Assembly: GCA_946406115.1 (NCBI GenBank) | Contig: OX291544.1 | Location: 25,313,521-25,377,520 of the forward strand | Length of the DNA: 64,000 nt | Direction of reading: 5' to 3' | DNA from: Apoda limacodes | Taxonomy: Eukaryota > Arthropoda > Insecta > Lepidoptera > Limacodidae | Part shown: one piece after another, positions 1 through 11,207 of the stretch | Layout: every line of letters begins with the position of its first letter | Numbering within the stretch: the stretch's first letter is position 1 | Translations under genes and position numbers: made by a program | The notes under the pieces: model-generated | What the model was told of the DNA's origin: nothing | Database searches by the model: none | Seen by the model: only the letters and a program-made list of their open reading frames with translations

Positions 1-115
1 CGAGTGCAGTTTTAATGTTTCTCACAAGGTCGGAAAAGTTTGCCAATACTGGCCTTATTGTATCGAAATTACCAGACCGCAGGCGCTCTCTGGTCGCATC
101 GTTTTGCGACTAACA

Positions 116-181
116 AGTGAAGCTTTAAAGTTTGACTTCTCTGACTAAGAGTAGTGAAGCTTTAAAGTTTGACTTCTCTGA
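116..181. repeat. Two-copy short tandem repeat
   Basis: A 29-base unit beginning AGTGAAGCTTTAAAG occurs at 116-144 and again at 153-181, with a period of 37 bases. The two copies are identical. This is seen directly, and nothing suggests a function. Confidence 0.85.
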
Positions 182-184
182 ACT

Positions 185-505
185 TTGTATTACTCTGTAT
201 CATTAGTGAGCTGCTCGTAAAAAAACTGGTTGCCTGTAAAGTCGGTATACGAGCGAAAGTTTTACGTGACAATGATTTTATGTCTGTCTCTCTCGCTCTT
301 AGGCGGGCGCGTGCCTCTCACTCGCTCTCATTGTGAGCGCATAACGTGAGCGGAGCGTAACGCAGTTTCTTGAAGTGTCACCCGGCAAACCAATTTAAAA
401 GACGTTGTCACGTCAAAATGTCGCTCCGCTAAAACATTGCGCTCGGAACGTTCAAGTGGAAACTATAAATTGTTCAGCAACAATTGAATTCGTTAAGATA
501 CAATA
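185..505. repeat. Old repeat copy shared with 36.1 kb and 49.5 kb, interrupted by an insertion
   Basis: The pieces 200-225 and 415-505 match one continuous sequence at about 36,190-36,300 and 49,570-49,690, including TGTCGCTCCGCTGAAACATT. The same repeat lies in inverse orientation at about 4,120-4,320 and 10,190-10,380. The match is broken here by the insertion at 226-414. The family is not identified. Confidence 0.7.
226..414. mobile_element. Small nested MITE-like insertion
   Basis: About 190 bases lie inside a repeat whose other copies (36.2 kb, 49.6 kb) are continuous at this point. The left end begins CTGGTTGCCTGTAAAGTCGG and includes TTTTACGTGACAA. The right end carries the related inverse sequence TTGTCACGTCAAAA. 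There is no ORF. The inverted ends point to a non-autonomous DNA element, but a target duplication is not clear because the site lies in a run of A. Confidence 0.55.
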
Positions 506-2518
506 AATAAGGAAAAGTGCTTATAGTAAATGGCATTTATTTCACACAGGATAATTTACTTCAAATAGAAGCTTTTTCCGTCTTTTCGGCACCAAGGAAG
601 ACTCACCGCTTTGTACTGTGGAATATCGCACCGCGCTTTCTCCCATAGATATAGGATGTAAAAGAAACACAGTGTAATAATGTCAGTTTAGTGATGATAC
701 CAAAAAAAATGTCTTTATGTGGGTTGAGAATAGTGTTGTCTGCGTACACTATCGACATTGTGCATTATCGATATATTTATGCCTGTTTTGGTAAGCAATG
801 TGCTTTTACGAACTTTTAAAGCCAATAACTCGCTAAATATAAATCTTTAAAAAGTATTTCAACACACTCAAAAGCATTTTTAATGCCCTATCAGACGATG
901 AGGTGTGTGAAACAAAAGTTTTCAACCCCTAAAAAATATTTTCTTAATTATCATACAATATCTGTATGGCGGTTTGCATAAGACACATTTCTGTATAATT
1001 TTATTAGGATCCACCCAAAGACAGTGGAATTATAAGGCTGTGAGATACGGCCGAACGGATATGAAGAATTTATAAGGCTTTAGTTTTTGTCATTTAGCTG
1101 CGTACCTAATAGCACGTAGCTCGTACCGTATATAGTTATGACAATGTATGTAGGTATTTTGAGGATATCTTATCTAAAGTCTGAAGTAAGTTTTAAAATA
1201 ATTATATGAAAACAAAAATAAACTTTAAGCGTTTCGGAATTATGGTGACGTACAGAAGAGTAGAAACGGTGAAAGAAACTCTCCAGCCATTGTTCATTAC
1301 AATTTTTAGAAGAATCGCAATGAAAATAAAAAAAGACATAAAAATTCAAACACTTGAAATGGTTTCTATTGTCTCTTGGGAACCCCTTTTATTTTTCCTT
1401 ACTTTTCTCAATGCACAATTTTCAGTAAAGACATTAAGTAGAGTCAAAAATTTTGATTAACGGTTAGCCTATGAAACGATATTATTATTATCTATTACTT
1501 TACGGAAATAACAGGCAATCCGCATAACGCAGGTTACTATACCCATATCAAAATAGTTATTTTTAGTTGTGGCGTAAAATATTTGTCAAAAATCGAAAAC
1601 ATAGTACTTATAAGTAAAAGAATAAATACCGGCCAAGTGCGTGTTGTACATTCATTAGTTACGGTTCAGTTAAAATTATTGCGAATATCTTTAAAACCTA
1701 TGAACCGATTTGGTTTCAGCCAATTTTAATTGAAATTAAAAAGACCTATTATCGTGATATTTTTCAGATTTAAATAATAAGTGGCTTAAAAGTTAGAAGA
1801 GCGGGAACGAAAACTTTCAACTTTTACAGCCAGTAACTCGCGAATTATATTAACAAACATCAATTGCATTTTTGAAGGCATACTTACGATACCCCAGAAG
1901 GTGGGGTGTGTGAAAAAACTACCACTAATAATTTTTGTCTCCATATTTATGTTTAAGATACCTCGTTGTAAAAGAATCGATGCAAATCCAGCGTAACTAT
2001 AAGACATAAGGACGGGCATGACGAGTTCACAAGGGTCCGTTTTTGCCATTTGGCTACAGAACCCTATAAAGGAAGACTATTAACAACGTGCGCTCAAGTA
2101 ATATTTGTAAGAAACATTATTAAAATTAAATTACTCTGGATATTAATAAGTGATTACGGGAAAAAGTATCGATATACTGATACTTATGAAGTCATCGTTT
2201 TGCCAAGCCCTAGCGTAATTTTACTTAAAATAACATTAATTAGAACCATTCTATATGCTATAATACCACGTTTTACAAAGAAAAGCAATATAAAAACGTA
2301 AAAACTCTATTCTGAGACATTTTTTAACAGAAATGCGACAAAATATGATTTGAAAAAAATACGTGAGAATTTCGTATTTACCTGTGAAAAGTTGATTGTC
2401 CGGGTTATTTCTTCCTGTGACGGAACAATTAGTTACACAACAAAACACCGTACCTAAACACTAAAATTTTAAGCCCTTAATTGTCAGGATTGACCTAATA
2501 ATCAAGGAAACACGTGAT
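506..2518. other. Non-coding AT-rich stretch with two diverged repeat copies
   Basis: I see no credible gene. Two diverged copies of one repeat lie at about 800-1,125 and 1,770-2,065. Both carry a CAGTAACTCGC/CAATAACTCGC block, then GCATTTTT, then GGTGTGTGAAA, and end near a TTTTTGCCATTTGGCTAC-type motif common in lepidopteran repeats. The short ORFs at 1,206-1,460, 1,786-2,049 and 2,050-2,301 resemble nothing I recognise and fall in or beside this repeat sequence. Confidence 0.5.
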
Positions 2519-3281
2519 GTCTGGCACCGGGGTCTTCTATCGAAGTTGCCATCTTACGGAGTGCCCGAGGGTTTGTGCGAATGGGTGGCTAGCTTTTTGT
2601 CCGGCAGACGCATACGAGCCGTAGTTGACGGTAGTTGCTCTGATAGCATGGACATAAATGCTGGTGTCCCGCAAGGCTCTGTGCTATCTCCTACGCTGTT
2701 TATACTGCATATCAATGATATGTTGGAGATCAACAACATACATTGCTATGCAGATGACAGTACTGGAGACGCTTATTACACGGGCCGTGCAAGCATCCCT
2801 CGTTCTGTTGTGGAGGAAAACATGAAGAACTTGTATCTCAAATCGAGATCGGTCTGTCCAAGGTCTCTGACTGGAGACGGGAAAACTTGGTCCGATTCAA
2901 CCCTTCAAAGACACAAGTCTGCGCGTTCACCGCTAAGAAAACCCCATTCACTGTAGTCCCACAATTCCAGAACACTCCCCTCTCCATCTCCAAGAGCATT
3001 GGGATCCTTGGTGTTCACATCTCCAGCGATGTTCAGTTCCGAGATCACTTGCTAGACAAGGTAAAGCTGGCGTCCAAAAAACTTGGTGTACTCAACAGAG
3101 CGAAGCAGTACTTCACGTCGGGGCAAAGGTTGCTGCTTTACAAGTCGCAAGTCCGGCCCCACCCGGATACCAGCTTGGCCCTTCTGACTCGGTTTAACGA
3201 CGGGCTGTGAGAATTGTCGCCGATCCCAAACTCACTTGCGGTATCGAGCCCCTAAGTCTGAGGAGAGACTTTGCCTCCCTG
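2519..3281 (+). pseudogene. Jockey-type LINE reverse transcriptase fragment (copy 1)
   Basis: This is a 5'- and 3'-truncated copy of the LINE found more completely at 30.2-33.0 kb. It starts inside the reverse transcriptase domain just after the first catalytic Asp motif (equivalent to 31,795). It keeps the AGVPQGSVLSP motif and the YADD active site. A frameshift near 2,820 splits it into frames 2,546-2,956 and 2,887-3,210. Relative to the good copy a short block after CGGCCCCA (about 3,160) is missing. Homology ends abruptly at about 3,281 in TTGCCTCCCTG, with no poly(A) tail. It is not functional. Confidence 0.9.
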
Positions 3282-3683
3282 AGATTGCAAACCGGGCCCG
3301 GCCATTCATACTGGGCCCGGTAGGTACGAAAAATGCGGCACGGAAGCCCCAACTTGTAGATAATTGGCATGGCAAGCGCTGCGAACCGCGATGTTGCCGT
3401 TCTCGAAATCCTCTAAATCCAGGCATTTCATCAGCGCGTGGAAGATCGTTTCTTTCATAAACTTAATAACTAACTAATTCTGTATTAAAAACTTCTGATT
3501 TTGAGACTGATTAAGACCGATTATTGTTGATTTGCTGGTTTGAAATAAATATTATTCCGTAACCTTGAATCATTGTATTTTTCCTCCATTTACTTAAAGC
3601 AAATTATCATAAAATACTTTAAAGGTTTCATCCTAACACATCAACCCAGCCGGGTTGAAAAACATACCGGGTTGCAATATCTA
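3282..3683. other. Unidentified sequence after LINE copy 1
   Basis: This stretch begins with a GC-rich inverted repeat (ACCGGGCCC at about 3,291 and GGGCCCGGT at about 3,314). It is followed by a coding-like segment to about 3,460 that reads open in two plus frames, broken by a stop in one. I do not recognise the product; it may be the remnant of another transposon. From 3,470 the sequence is AT-rich with no visible feature. Confidence 0.35.
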
Positions 3684-5154
3684 GTCAGACTCACGACACC
3701 TTTCTGTACTGCTTCAGCATACAAGAGCCCGACTCGCACTTGGCCGGTTTTTATTATTTGTAGCTCTTATTTATTAGTTAAAACAACAAAACCATGTTTC
3801 TTGATTGGAGATCCCCTTAAATTTTCAAGTTTTGTATTTTTTTATTTTCTTTTTTCCTAACAGAAAATCTGCCATAACAACATATATTCTGTAAAAATTT
3901 TAGGCTTCTGCCTACGCAACAATTAGACACAGACAAACAGCGTAAGCCTTAGTTAAACGGCTCTGTAATAATCCTAAAAAGTATTGTGAAAAAAACAAAA
4001 ACTCCAAAAACCTGCATGGCATATGTTATACTTTTCTAATTTGAAAACTAAACCAAAAATAATATGACTGTTTTATATTAAAAAAAGGTGAAACACATTA
4101 TTGTAGATTCTTAACGAATTCAATTGGCTCCGAACAATTTACAGTTTCCAATTAAACGTTTCGAGCGCAATGTTTCAGCGGAGCGACATTTTTTCACGAG
4201 CGCCTCACTAATGGCTTCACGATCTCGTCTTCTGTTTTCAATAAACGTTCGACCGAGCGTGCTCAGTTCCAGCTCGACGATAGCTAATTTTTTCTTTTGG
4301 CCTTGGTTTATTTCATGTCAACTTTTTTTAATTAGATAATATTTGTTGAGAGTTATGGAACACTGAAATTAAATCCACAATTACGTAGTTGGTAGCCAAT
4401 TATACTTTTGGTCTTTGTTCATTCTACACTCAGCGTGAGAAAAATCGCATGATCTGGAAACCAAATTTCTATCACACCCAGCCCCTAAATTATATCATAA
4501 GAAAGCGCGTGAACTGGCATTATTACTGGTCGTTATAATTTCTAATTTATACGTGAGTAAAGCAGAAGAAAAAAAATTAATTTTGTTCAGGCAGCTTTTA
4601 TTTAATATCAACACACAGTTAAAGCATTAATTGCCATTTAACATGGATACCACTGCTGATTAAGCCGTCAAAGTTATCTTTCAGTCAGGGATGCGGTAGT
4701 GTGAACTCCGCCGGCTCGGTAACTGAACTTGAGCCTTTATTCGGTTCGAAAAGTTTGGTTCAGTATATTGGTGGCAATATCTGAAGGTATGGCTCTGTCT
4801 GATGACTCTGCAAGTCGGAAAGAGATAATCGGTTCATTGTATCAACGTGTTAGAAAAATTGATTCTCTAACGATGTTGAGTTGCAACAGCAGTACCAAGT
4901 AACTCGCATTCTAGGGGATACTAAGGATTCTCTTAGCGTTTCTACGGTTTAAAGAAGGTTGCAAGAAAAGAAAATAGTGGTGGCTAGAGGTGCTACAGGT
5001 CCAAAATTGTAATTAATCTTTTTGTATGCAAAAACTATTATTTATTATTTTGTAATCATTACCTTCTATTGGCCGCGACATAAACTTTTCATAATTGTTT
5101 TTGAATAGTGTCCTTTCAAATGATACCCAACATAGCCCTCGTAATTGGTTCCAG

Positions 5155-5315
5155 ATGAGGTTTGGGTGTTTTTATGTATGAAATGTATGTATTTACAAAA
5201 AAAGCAATATTTATCTATTTGTATCCGTTATCCGGTATCCATAACACAAGCTTTGCTTACTTTGGGGTTAGACGGCGCTATGTGTAATGTCCAAAAAAAA
5301 TATAATATAATATAA
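5155..5315 (+). mobile_element. 3' part of a tRNA-derived SINE
   Basis: The segment carries the SINE tail block: ATGTATGTATTTACAAAAAA, a GTTATCCGGTATCCATAACA region, then CAAGCTTTGCTTACTTTGGGG and a GACGGCGCT..TGTAATGTCC end running into an A/T-rich tail. (Each motif is quoted only in part.) The same block ends the full-length SINEs at 41.6 kb and 46.4 kb. No tRNA-like head precedes it, so this copy is 5'-truncated. Confidence 0.75.
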
Positions 5316-5446
5316 TAAGAGTAATACCATATAATAGTATAAAATATTTGTGATTATTGGTTTTAAGAAGGTAAAGTGTCGATAAATATTTACTTATTAA
5401 TCTAATCCAATATCCAATTTATTAGCTCTTTTATTTTTCCTGAAGA

Positions 5447-5660
5447 TTATTGTTAACTCAGTGGGTATTGACCCGTATCCTGAATTAAGGGCCGTGGGTT
5501 CGATTCCCGCACAAGAGAAACATTTATGTAATAAACATTTATGTTTGAGTTTTTCTTGAGACTGGGTATAAAATGTATGTATTTACAAAAAAAAAGTAAA
5601 TATGTATCTGTGGTAGCTTTTGCCCGCAGTACCACCAGCCCTGAATTCGGGTCTTCCACA
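5447..5660 (+). mobile_element. tRNA-derived SINE, head and body
   Basis: A tRNA-like head with an A-box-like ACTCAGTGGGTA (about 5,456) and a B box GGTTCGATTCCC (about 5,497) is followed by a CATTTATGT..GTTTGAG body and ATGTATGTATTTAC. It is collinear with 13,800-13,990 in block II, so it was present before the duplication. The B box is intact, but there is no folded tRNA: the acceptor stem is missing. Confidence 0.7.
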
Positions 5661-6521
5661 TTATTTGGTGTTATTTTACGAAATTAAGTATGTTTTATTA
5701 TAATAAAATTTAAGCTATAAATCCGAAGGCATAGCTGGTCCTGGCGCTTGAAAAGTTATGAGCGTCGCGCGTTGTGTCGCTCAAACAAAAACAAAACGCA
5801 AACGTTGTGGTAGAATTTGAAATTATAATTTTATAGCTCATATATTACATTGTATATCTCAACCCGTTTTCCAAATGCACTGTTTTTGGGCTAAATGTTT
5901 TTGACAGAATTGTTGGTATTTATTTCAATGTTATTTAATAGTGGACTTGCACCTAATTGTGCCAACTTCTATTAATTGGTCTCATGTACAAACGTCTGGC
6001 ACCGTGTGCGTGCATACAAATACAAATACATACAATACTCACAGACCTGAGTTTTTATTTTTAATTTGGTAGGAAAGTTCTGCTAGACGCTCGAAAGCAT
6101 CAATTGTTTTGAGCGAGTTTGTTTTGGCATAATTGTTGAAAGAAGTGTATTAAGACACTGATAAAAAATGAATTTAACAAAAAGGATTAGTATATAGTAC
6201 TGAGGTTTGAAGAGGGGTCTTATTCAAGCCTTCGATATTCATAAATTTCCACAGGTTTGGATTGCTAATCAGTAGGCTAAAATATATTTAAGTTACTAGC
6301 AGAGTTAAAGGATTTTGATAAATTGGCATTAGCGTGAACGGCTAAGCGAGAGTCCAGCTCTTTAGTTCTATCTTTAGTATTTAAAGCATGTGCAACAAAT
6401 TAATAATTAGGAAGCCCCAGAACTAATACCACTTTACCGACTGAACTCTAGTTAAGAAACATATACCTACACAAACGTACGCCACATTGCTGAATCGACT
6501 TAGAAATGTGATTTAATAAAA

Positions 6522-6727
6522 TATGTTCAGTTCCGAGATCATCTGCAAAACAAGGTGTGGCTGGCGTCCAAAAAACCAGGTGTACTCAACAGAGCGAGGC
6601 AGTACAGTCGGGGCAAAGGTTACTGCTTTACAAGTCGCAAGTTCACCCCATATGGAGTACTGGGCGGGTGCACCCGGATACCAACTTGGCCCTTTGACTC
6701 GGTTCAACGACGGGCTGTGAGAATTGT
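6522..6727 (+). pseudogene. Jockey-type LINE fragment (ORF2 C-terminal part)
   Basis: Starting at GATGTTCAGTTCCGAGATCA-like sequence and ending at GTGAGAATTGT, this matches 32,308-32,527 of the good LINE copy with several small deletions. It sits only in block I. The matching place in block II (about 15,636-15,860) holds a different repeat. It has neither a 5' nor a 3' end of the element, so it is a decayed internal fragment. Confidence 0.85.
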
Positions 6728-6889
6728 GTGAGGAATGTACATAAGTCAAATTCTGACTTGCAATAAGCAGTATGTGTTATACAATTACCGTAAGTGTTCA
6801 GCACAGTATTTAGATTTACGTCAGATACCCTAGTCAAACTGTATACTTAAAATATAATGTTCATTAACTCAGCATTTTGAATTTAGCAT

Positions 6890-7920
6890 TTCTCATTATC
6901 ATCATTTTTAACCGTCAAAAATAGCGATGATCGAGAAATCGTAACTAATTCGCCTGCATTTTTACAGATGACGCTACGGCAGCTTATAGAAACACAAGTT
7001 GCATTTCTACATTTTTGAAAAAGGTTTTTTAGACTGCCTTACCAAAATGACTAAAATTGTATTCCTATTACACCGTAGTTCATTCTTTTCCAATATGTCA
7101 TACCTTCATTGTCTACAGTTATAAAATACTACCTGTTCCCAGCGGGGTCACAGGGAATGTACTTGACTAATGTGTGTCGTAGTGAATAGTATATACTACT
7201 GCTGTGTAGTCAGTAGATCGCCAGGCCTGATTGATCAATAACCTATGTTTTTAAGTCGACGGATCGGATTTAAATTGTGTTAGTTTGTCTCTTGTCTACT
7301 TCACAAGTAAGTCGGAAGGCTCTGTACTCTGTATTTTTATTTAAAAAAATTATATAAGTATAAGTATTGTTTCGTCTACAATTTGTCTTTACTTTATTGT
7401 CTGATTGAGGAGTCATGTTATTTGCAAAGAAAATGCGTTTTTCGGTGACACCGCACTACTGTGTCACATTGTTTCTCACTGTTACCGCACATAAATCATT
7501 CGTTTGAACCAATTATTATCAGAGAACTGTGAATAATATTGCTAAACGAACCGAGGTGAAGAGACTTCCGAAGACCTGCTGAAGACGATATTTTTTAACT
7601 CATAGAAAAGTTATTACTCAGCGGGTTGCCCATAGGTTGCCGCTGCGGTATCTGTTACATGCAGGCGGCTATACGTGACTAATGTGTGTCGCAGTGTACA
7701 GCTTGACCAACTTATCTGTAGAGACAGTCTGGAGAATGAGAAGGGTAGAAATATCTTTAGTTGTAACGTTTGTAATGTTGAGAGGTTCGTTGCAATATGA
7801 GGCAGGGCGTTGTTATTAGGAACCTGTGACGAAGAATACTCAATCATTCTACGTTGCTTAGTTAGTTACGATTTCTCGATCATCGCTATTTTCGACGGTT
7901 AAAAATGATGATAATAAGAA
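6890..7920. mobile_element. Foldback-like element or inversion product in block I
   Basis: Inverted arms of about 59 bases lie at 6,890-6,948 and 7,862-7,920 (outer end TTCTYATTATCATCATTTTT). The order inside is A, B, inverse D, inverse C, inverse A. Block II at 16,018-16,985 has A, C, D, B. The simplest reading is that both derive from a long inverted-repeat element that lost different parts. A local inversion with duplication of A would also fit. No ORF of note is present, and the minus ORF at 7,614-7,847 is not recognisable. Confidence 0.5.
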
Positions 7921-7940
7921 TTACCGCTGACAATTACCCC

Positions 7941-7988
7941 CGACAACTTCTGACAATTACCATGGGGGGTAATTGTCAGAAGTTGTCG
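7941..7988. repeat. Perfect 21-bp hairpin
   Basis: Arms 7,941-7,961 and 7,968-7,988 are exact reverse complements around the six-base spacer ATGGGG. The sequence just after it (7,985-8,040, containing CAGCCAGCCATAAGG) is found inverted at about 28,030-28,100, next to GATCGACAACTTCTGACAAT. The hairpin therefore looks like the joined or terminal part of a small repeat family. Confidence 0.8.
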
Positions 7989-9705
7989 AACTAGTTGCCA
8001 ATTGACTTTCAGAATATTTCAGCCAGCCATAAGGTTACTGTATGTACGTATGTACTGTATGTACACGGGGAAAAAAATATTGTTCGAATTTATAAACTGT
8101 ATATTAAAATGCGTGAATACTAAATTTTATTAATTTCAAAAACAAATTCTGGCAATTGCAAAACAATATTATTTTAAGTACATTTTATTAATGTCGTAAA
8201 CTACACCTATACCTACAACATAGTTATATTACTATCCGAAAATAATAATTTGTACTTCGGATCACAGAATTTTACAAATCCTATAAAACTTTTCTCGAAT
8301 TTATGAGTGAGGTAATTAATATCAACATATAAAGCTTACTAAAGATTACAAAAAGTTTAATTAAAGTTATTACGAATATTTCTGCAAAGAAATTAAATCT
8401 TTTTACGTTAGCAAAAGTAAATTCCAATTTACAGACATAAACAGTAGGTAGGTATGTTATGTAAGTTTTCAGTAAATTTCAGGTGTATAATCTAATCGAG
8501 AAATACATGCAGTGACAATTTTATACTTAGAAACGATAATTATGCCAATACAACTATCTAAAAGAAAGATTTACCACACTAATAATAATCTCCGTCACAG
8601 TAAGCACATGGTTTCTCTCCATCTATATATTTTTTTCTCTCCTGCAGTATCTTACTCTATTGTTCAGAATGTTAAATGTGTAAAAAATATTGTGACTTCG
8701 GTATTTTAACTTTTCTTTGAGATGAGAAAATACTACGTTTTATAGGGTTTGTTGAGACGTAGAGAATCAGTTTGCGAGAACCAAAACGCACACAGAACAA
8801 GTTTAGGAGTTCATCGCGGACAAACAACGTGATACGAAATTTTTATATATATAAGGATATAAATAATACAGGTATACCCAAACATATACCAGTATTGTAA
8901 TTTAGGTCACATGTTGTATCGTCTCTAGAATATATTTAATATTCTAGGAAATGGCCTAACATATTTCATGTTACCTCAAGCACCACTACCTACCTAAGTC
9001 CCCTGTTCATCCCGCATCTCGTTATTATAGGATTTAATACCGGATAAGAAGCATGAATCAACTTGAGAGACGGTTAGTTTGAGAGACTTTACATTGTATC
9101 GCATATGATGTAGCTTACTTGAAACCTATATTATGTGGCTTACCTTGCAATCGAGCTGGTTTATACTGGTTAATTACTAACTGATACCTGTGACTTCGTC
9201 CGCCTAGACCCGTGATTTTTTATTTTCTAGATAAAATGTATCTTTGTGTTCATTCCAGGCCGATACAATGGCGCAATAACTACTATTACACTATACCTAT
9301 ACTGTCAATCTACTGAATTTCATTTTAAATTTTCTCTTTGCTTCAACAAACAGACGAAAAATCCACAATTGTTTGTTTAAGTTCGGAGATGTCTCTTAAT
9401 CCACATGTTTTTGTAATATGTTTTATGTGTGTATGTATGTATATCCTAACAGCGGCTGAATACAAACCCACATCATAATATAGTGGACAACCTCTTTTCA
9501 TCAACCACTTTAGTCGTGAATGACAGGGGTAAGCCTGTCACCGCAAAATTGCTTCTAATTCAGTGTTTCTGGACTAAGGTGGCTTAATATATGTCCCATA
9601 CGTCGTTAATTACTAACATCAAATTACCTAAGCGGCAAAATGAAAGATTAAAGGAAAAAATACATATGACTTAAATTGTTCAATTCCTGTTTGAAGTCGG
9701 TTTAT
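7989..9705. other. Non-coding stretch with one repeat shared with 38.5 kb
   Basis: From 8,063 to about 8,320 the sequence (starting ACACGGGGAAAAAAATATTG) matches 38,459-38,720, the left part of the insertion in copy L. The rest to 9,705 is AT-rich without a recognisable gene. The ORF at 8,512-8,709 has no known motif. Confidence 0.5.
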
Positions 9706-9805
9706 AAAAAAGGCCAAGTGCGAGTCAGACTCACGCACCGACTCACGACACCGTTCTGTACTGCTTCAGCATACACGAGCCCGACTCGCACTTGGCCGGT
9801 TTTTA
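9706..9805. mobile_element. Hairpin-like terminal repeat with GGCCAAGTGCGAGTC ends
   Basis: The left arm AAAAAGGCCAAGTGCGAGTC (about 9,706-9,725) and the right arm GACTCGCACTTGGCCGGTTT (about 9,783-9,802) are inverted around about 57 bases. The same motif recurs singly at about 1,629, 3,735, 15,650, 33,128 and 34,655. I take it as the end of a common non-autonomous lepidopteran repeat. The counterpart in block I (3,660-3,750) keeps only the right arm. Confidence 0.6.
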
Positions 9806-10794
9806 TTATATGAAGCTCTTATTTATTAGTTAAAACAACAAAACCATGTTTCTTGATTGGAGATCCCCTTAAATTTTCAAGTTTTGTATTTATTTTATTT
9901 TCTTTTTTTCTAACAGGAAACAACATATATTCTGTGAAAATTTTAGACTTCTGAAAATTCTACACAACAATCAGACAAACAAACAAACAGCGTAGCCTTA
10001 GTTAAACGGCTCTGTAATAATCCTAAAAAGCAGTGTGAAAAAACAAACACTTCAAAAACCTGCTTGGCTTATGTAATTTACTTTACTAATTTGAAAACTA
10101 AACCAAAAATAAAATGCCATCTTCAAGTAAGTGTTTTAGATTCAAAAAAAGTGAAACACATGATTGTAGATTCTTAACGAATTCAATTGGCTCTGAAAAA
10201 TTAATAGTTTCCAATTGAACGTTTCGAGCGCAATGTTTCAGCAGAGCGACATAATTTCACGAGCGCCTTACTAATAGCTTCACGAACTTTTCTTCTGTTT
10301 TCAATAAACGTTCGACCGACCGTGCTCAGTTCCAGCTCGACGATAGCTAATTTTTTCTTTTGGCCTTGGTTTATTTCATGTCAACTTTTTTTAATTAGAT
10401 AATATTTGTAGAGAGTTATGAAACAATGAAATTAAAACCACAATTACGCAGTTAGTAGCCAACTATACTTTTGGTCTTTGTTCATTCTACGCTCAGCGGC
10501 AAAAAAATCGCATGATCTGGAAACCAAATTTCTATCACACCCAGCCCCTATTATTCATTATGTAAGTAGTACCTAAGCCAAGCGTTACTTGTATCAAATG
10601 AAAGCGCGTGAACTGGCATTAATACTGGTCGTTATAATTTCTAATTTGAAAAAGAAATGAAAGCAGATGAAAAAGAAATGAATTTTGTTCAGGCAGCTAT
10701 TAGTATTTTTGCTTCAGGCAGAAAAAACCCTCATTGTGTTACCTTTCAAATTATACCCAACATAGCCCCCGTAATTGGTTCCAGATGAGGTTAA

Positions 10795-10955
10795 AATTTA
10801 TTTAAAGTACATTTGGGTGTATGATTTTACAATAAAAAGTAATAATATATATATATATGTACTTTTATCCGTTATATGGTATCCATAACACAAGCTTTGC
10901 TTACTTTGGGGCCAGACGGCGCTGTGTGTAATGTCCAAAAAAAAATTAATATAAT
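10795..10955 (+). mobile_element. SINE 3' tail, block II copy
   Basis: This is the block II counterpart of the SINE tail at 5,155-5,315. It carries TATCCATAACACAAGC, TTTGCTTACTTTGGGGCC and GACGGCGCTGTGTGTAATGT, followed by a poly(A)-like run. A short (AT)n microsatellite lies at about 10,843-10,858. Confidence 0.7.
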
Positions 10956-11207
10956 ATTTATTATTTTTCAAGTGTTGCGATTTATTTGAGGTTAAGTGTA
11001 TATTAGCGTTTTTCATTGTAGGTGTATAAATATGAAAATGTATGTAATAAAATTATAGTCATGAACATTTTACACTAGTGTACGCCTGAATGTGCCCACG
11101 TAGTACCCCGCGTATTATTCGTATGCATACATGCGCACATGTTATTATACTCGATTTGAAAATTATACCAAGGAACAACTGCAATGGACTCGGAGAAAAC
11201 GATGATC

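Larger units (their letters stand above)
3684..7150. repeat. Segmental duplication, block I
   Basis: Block I is collinear with block II (9,724-16,985). Matching segments are 3,684-4,640 with 9,724-10,710; 5,095-5,320 with 10,735-10,955; 5,325-5,660 with 13,670-13,995; 5,683-6,520 with 14,797-15,635; and 6,730-6,945 with 15,861-16,060. The differences are block-specific insertions and deletions. The block holds no host gene. It is built of repeats, including an inverse copy of the 36.1 kb repeat at 4,120-4,320. Confidence 0.85.

Noticed and set aside
5683..6520. Long conserved match between 5.7-6.5 kb and 14.8-15.6 kb as a conserved gene
   Set aside because: The match is part of the block I/II duplication and has no open frame in either copy.
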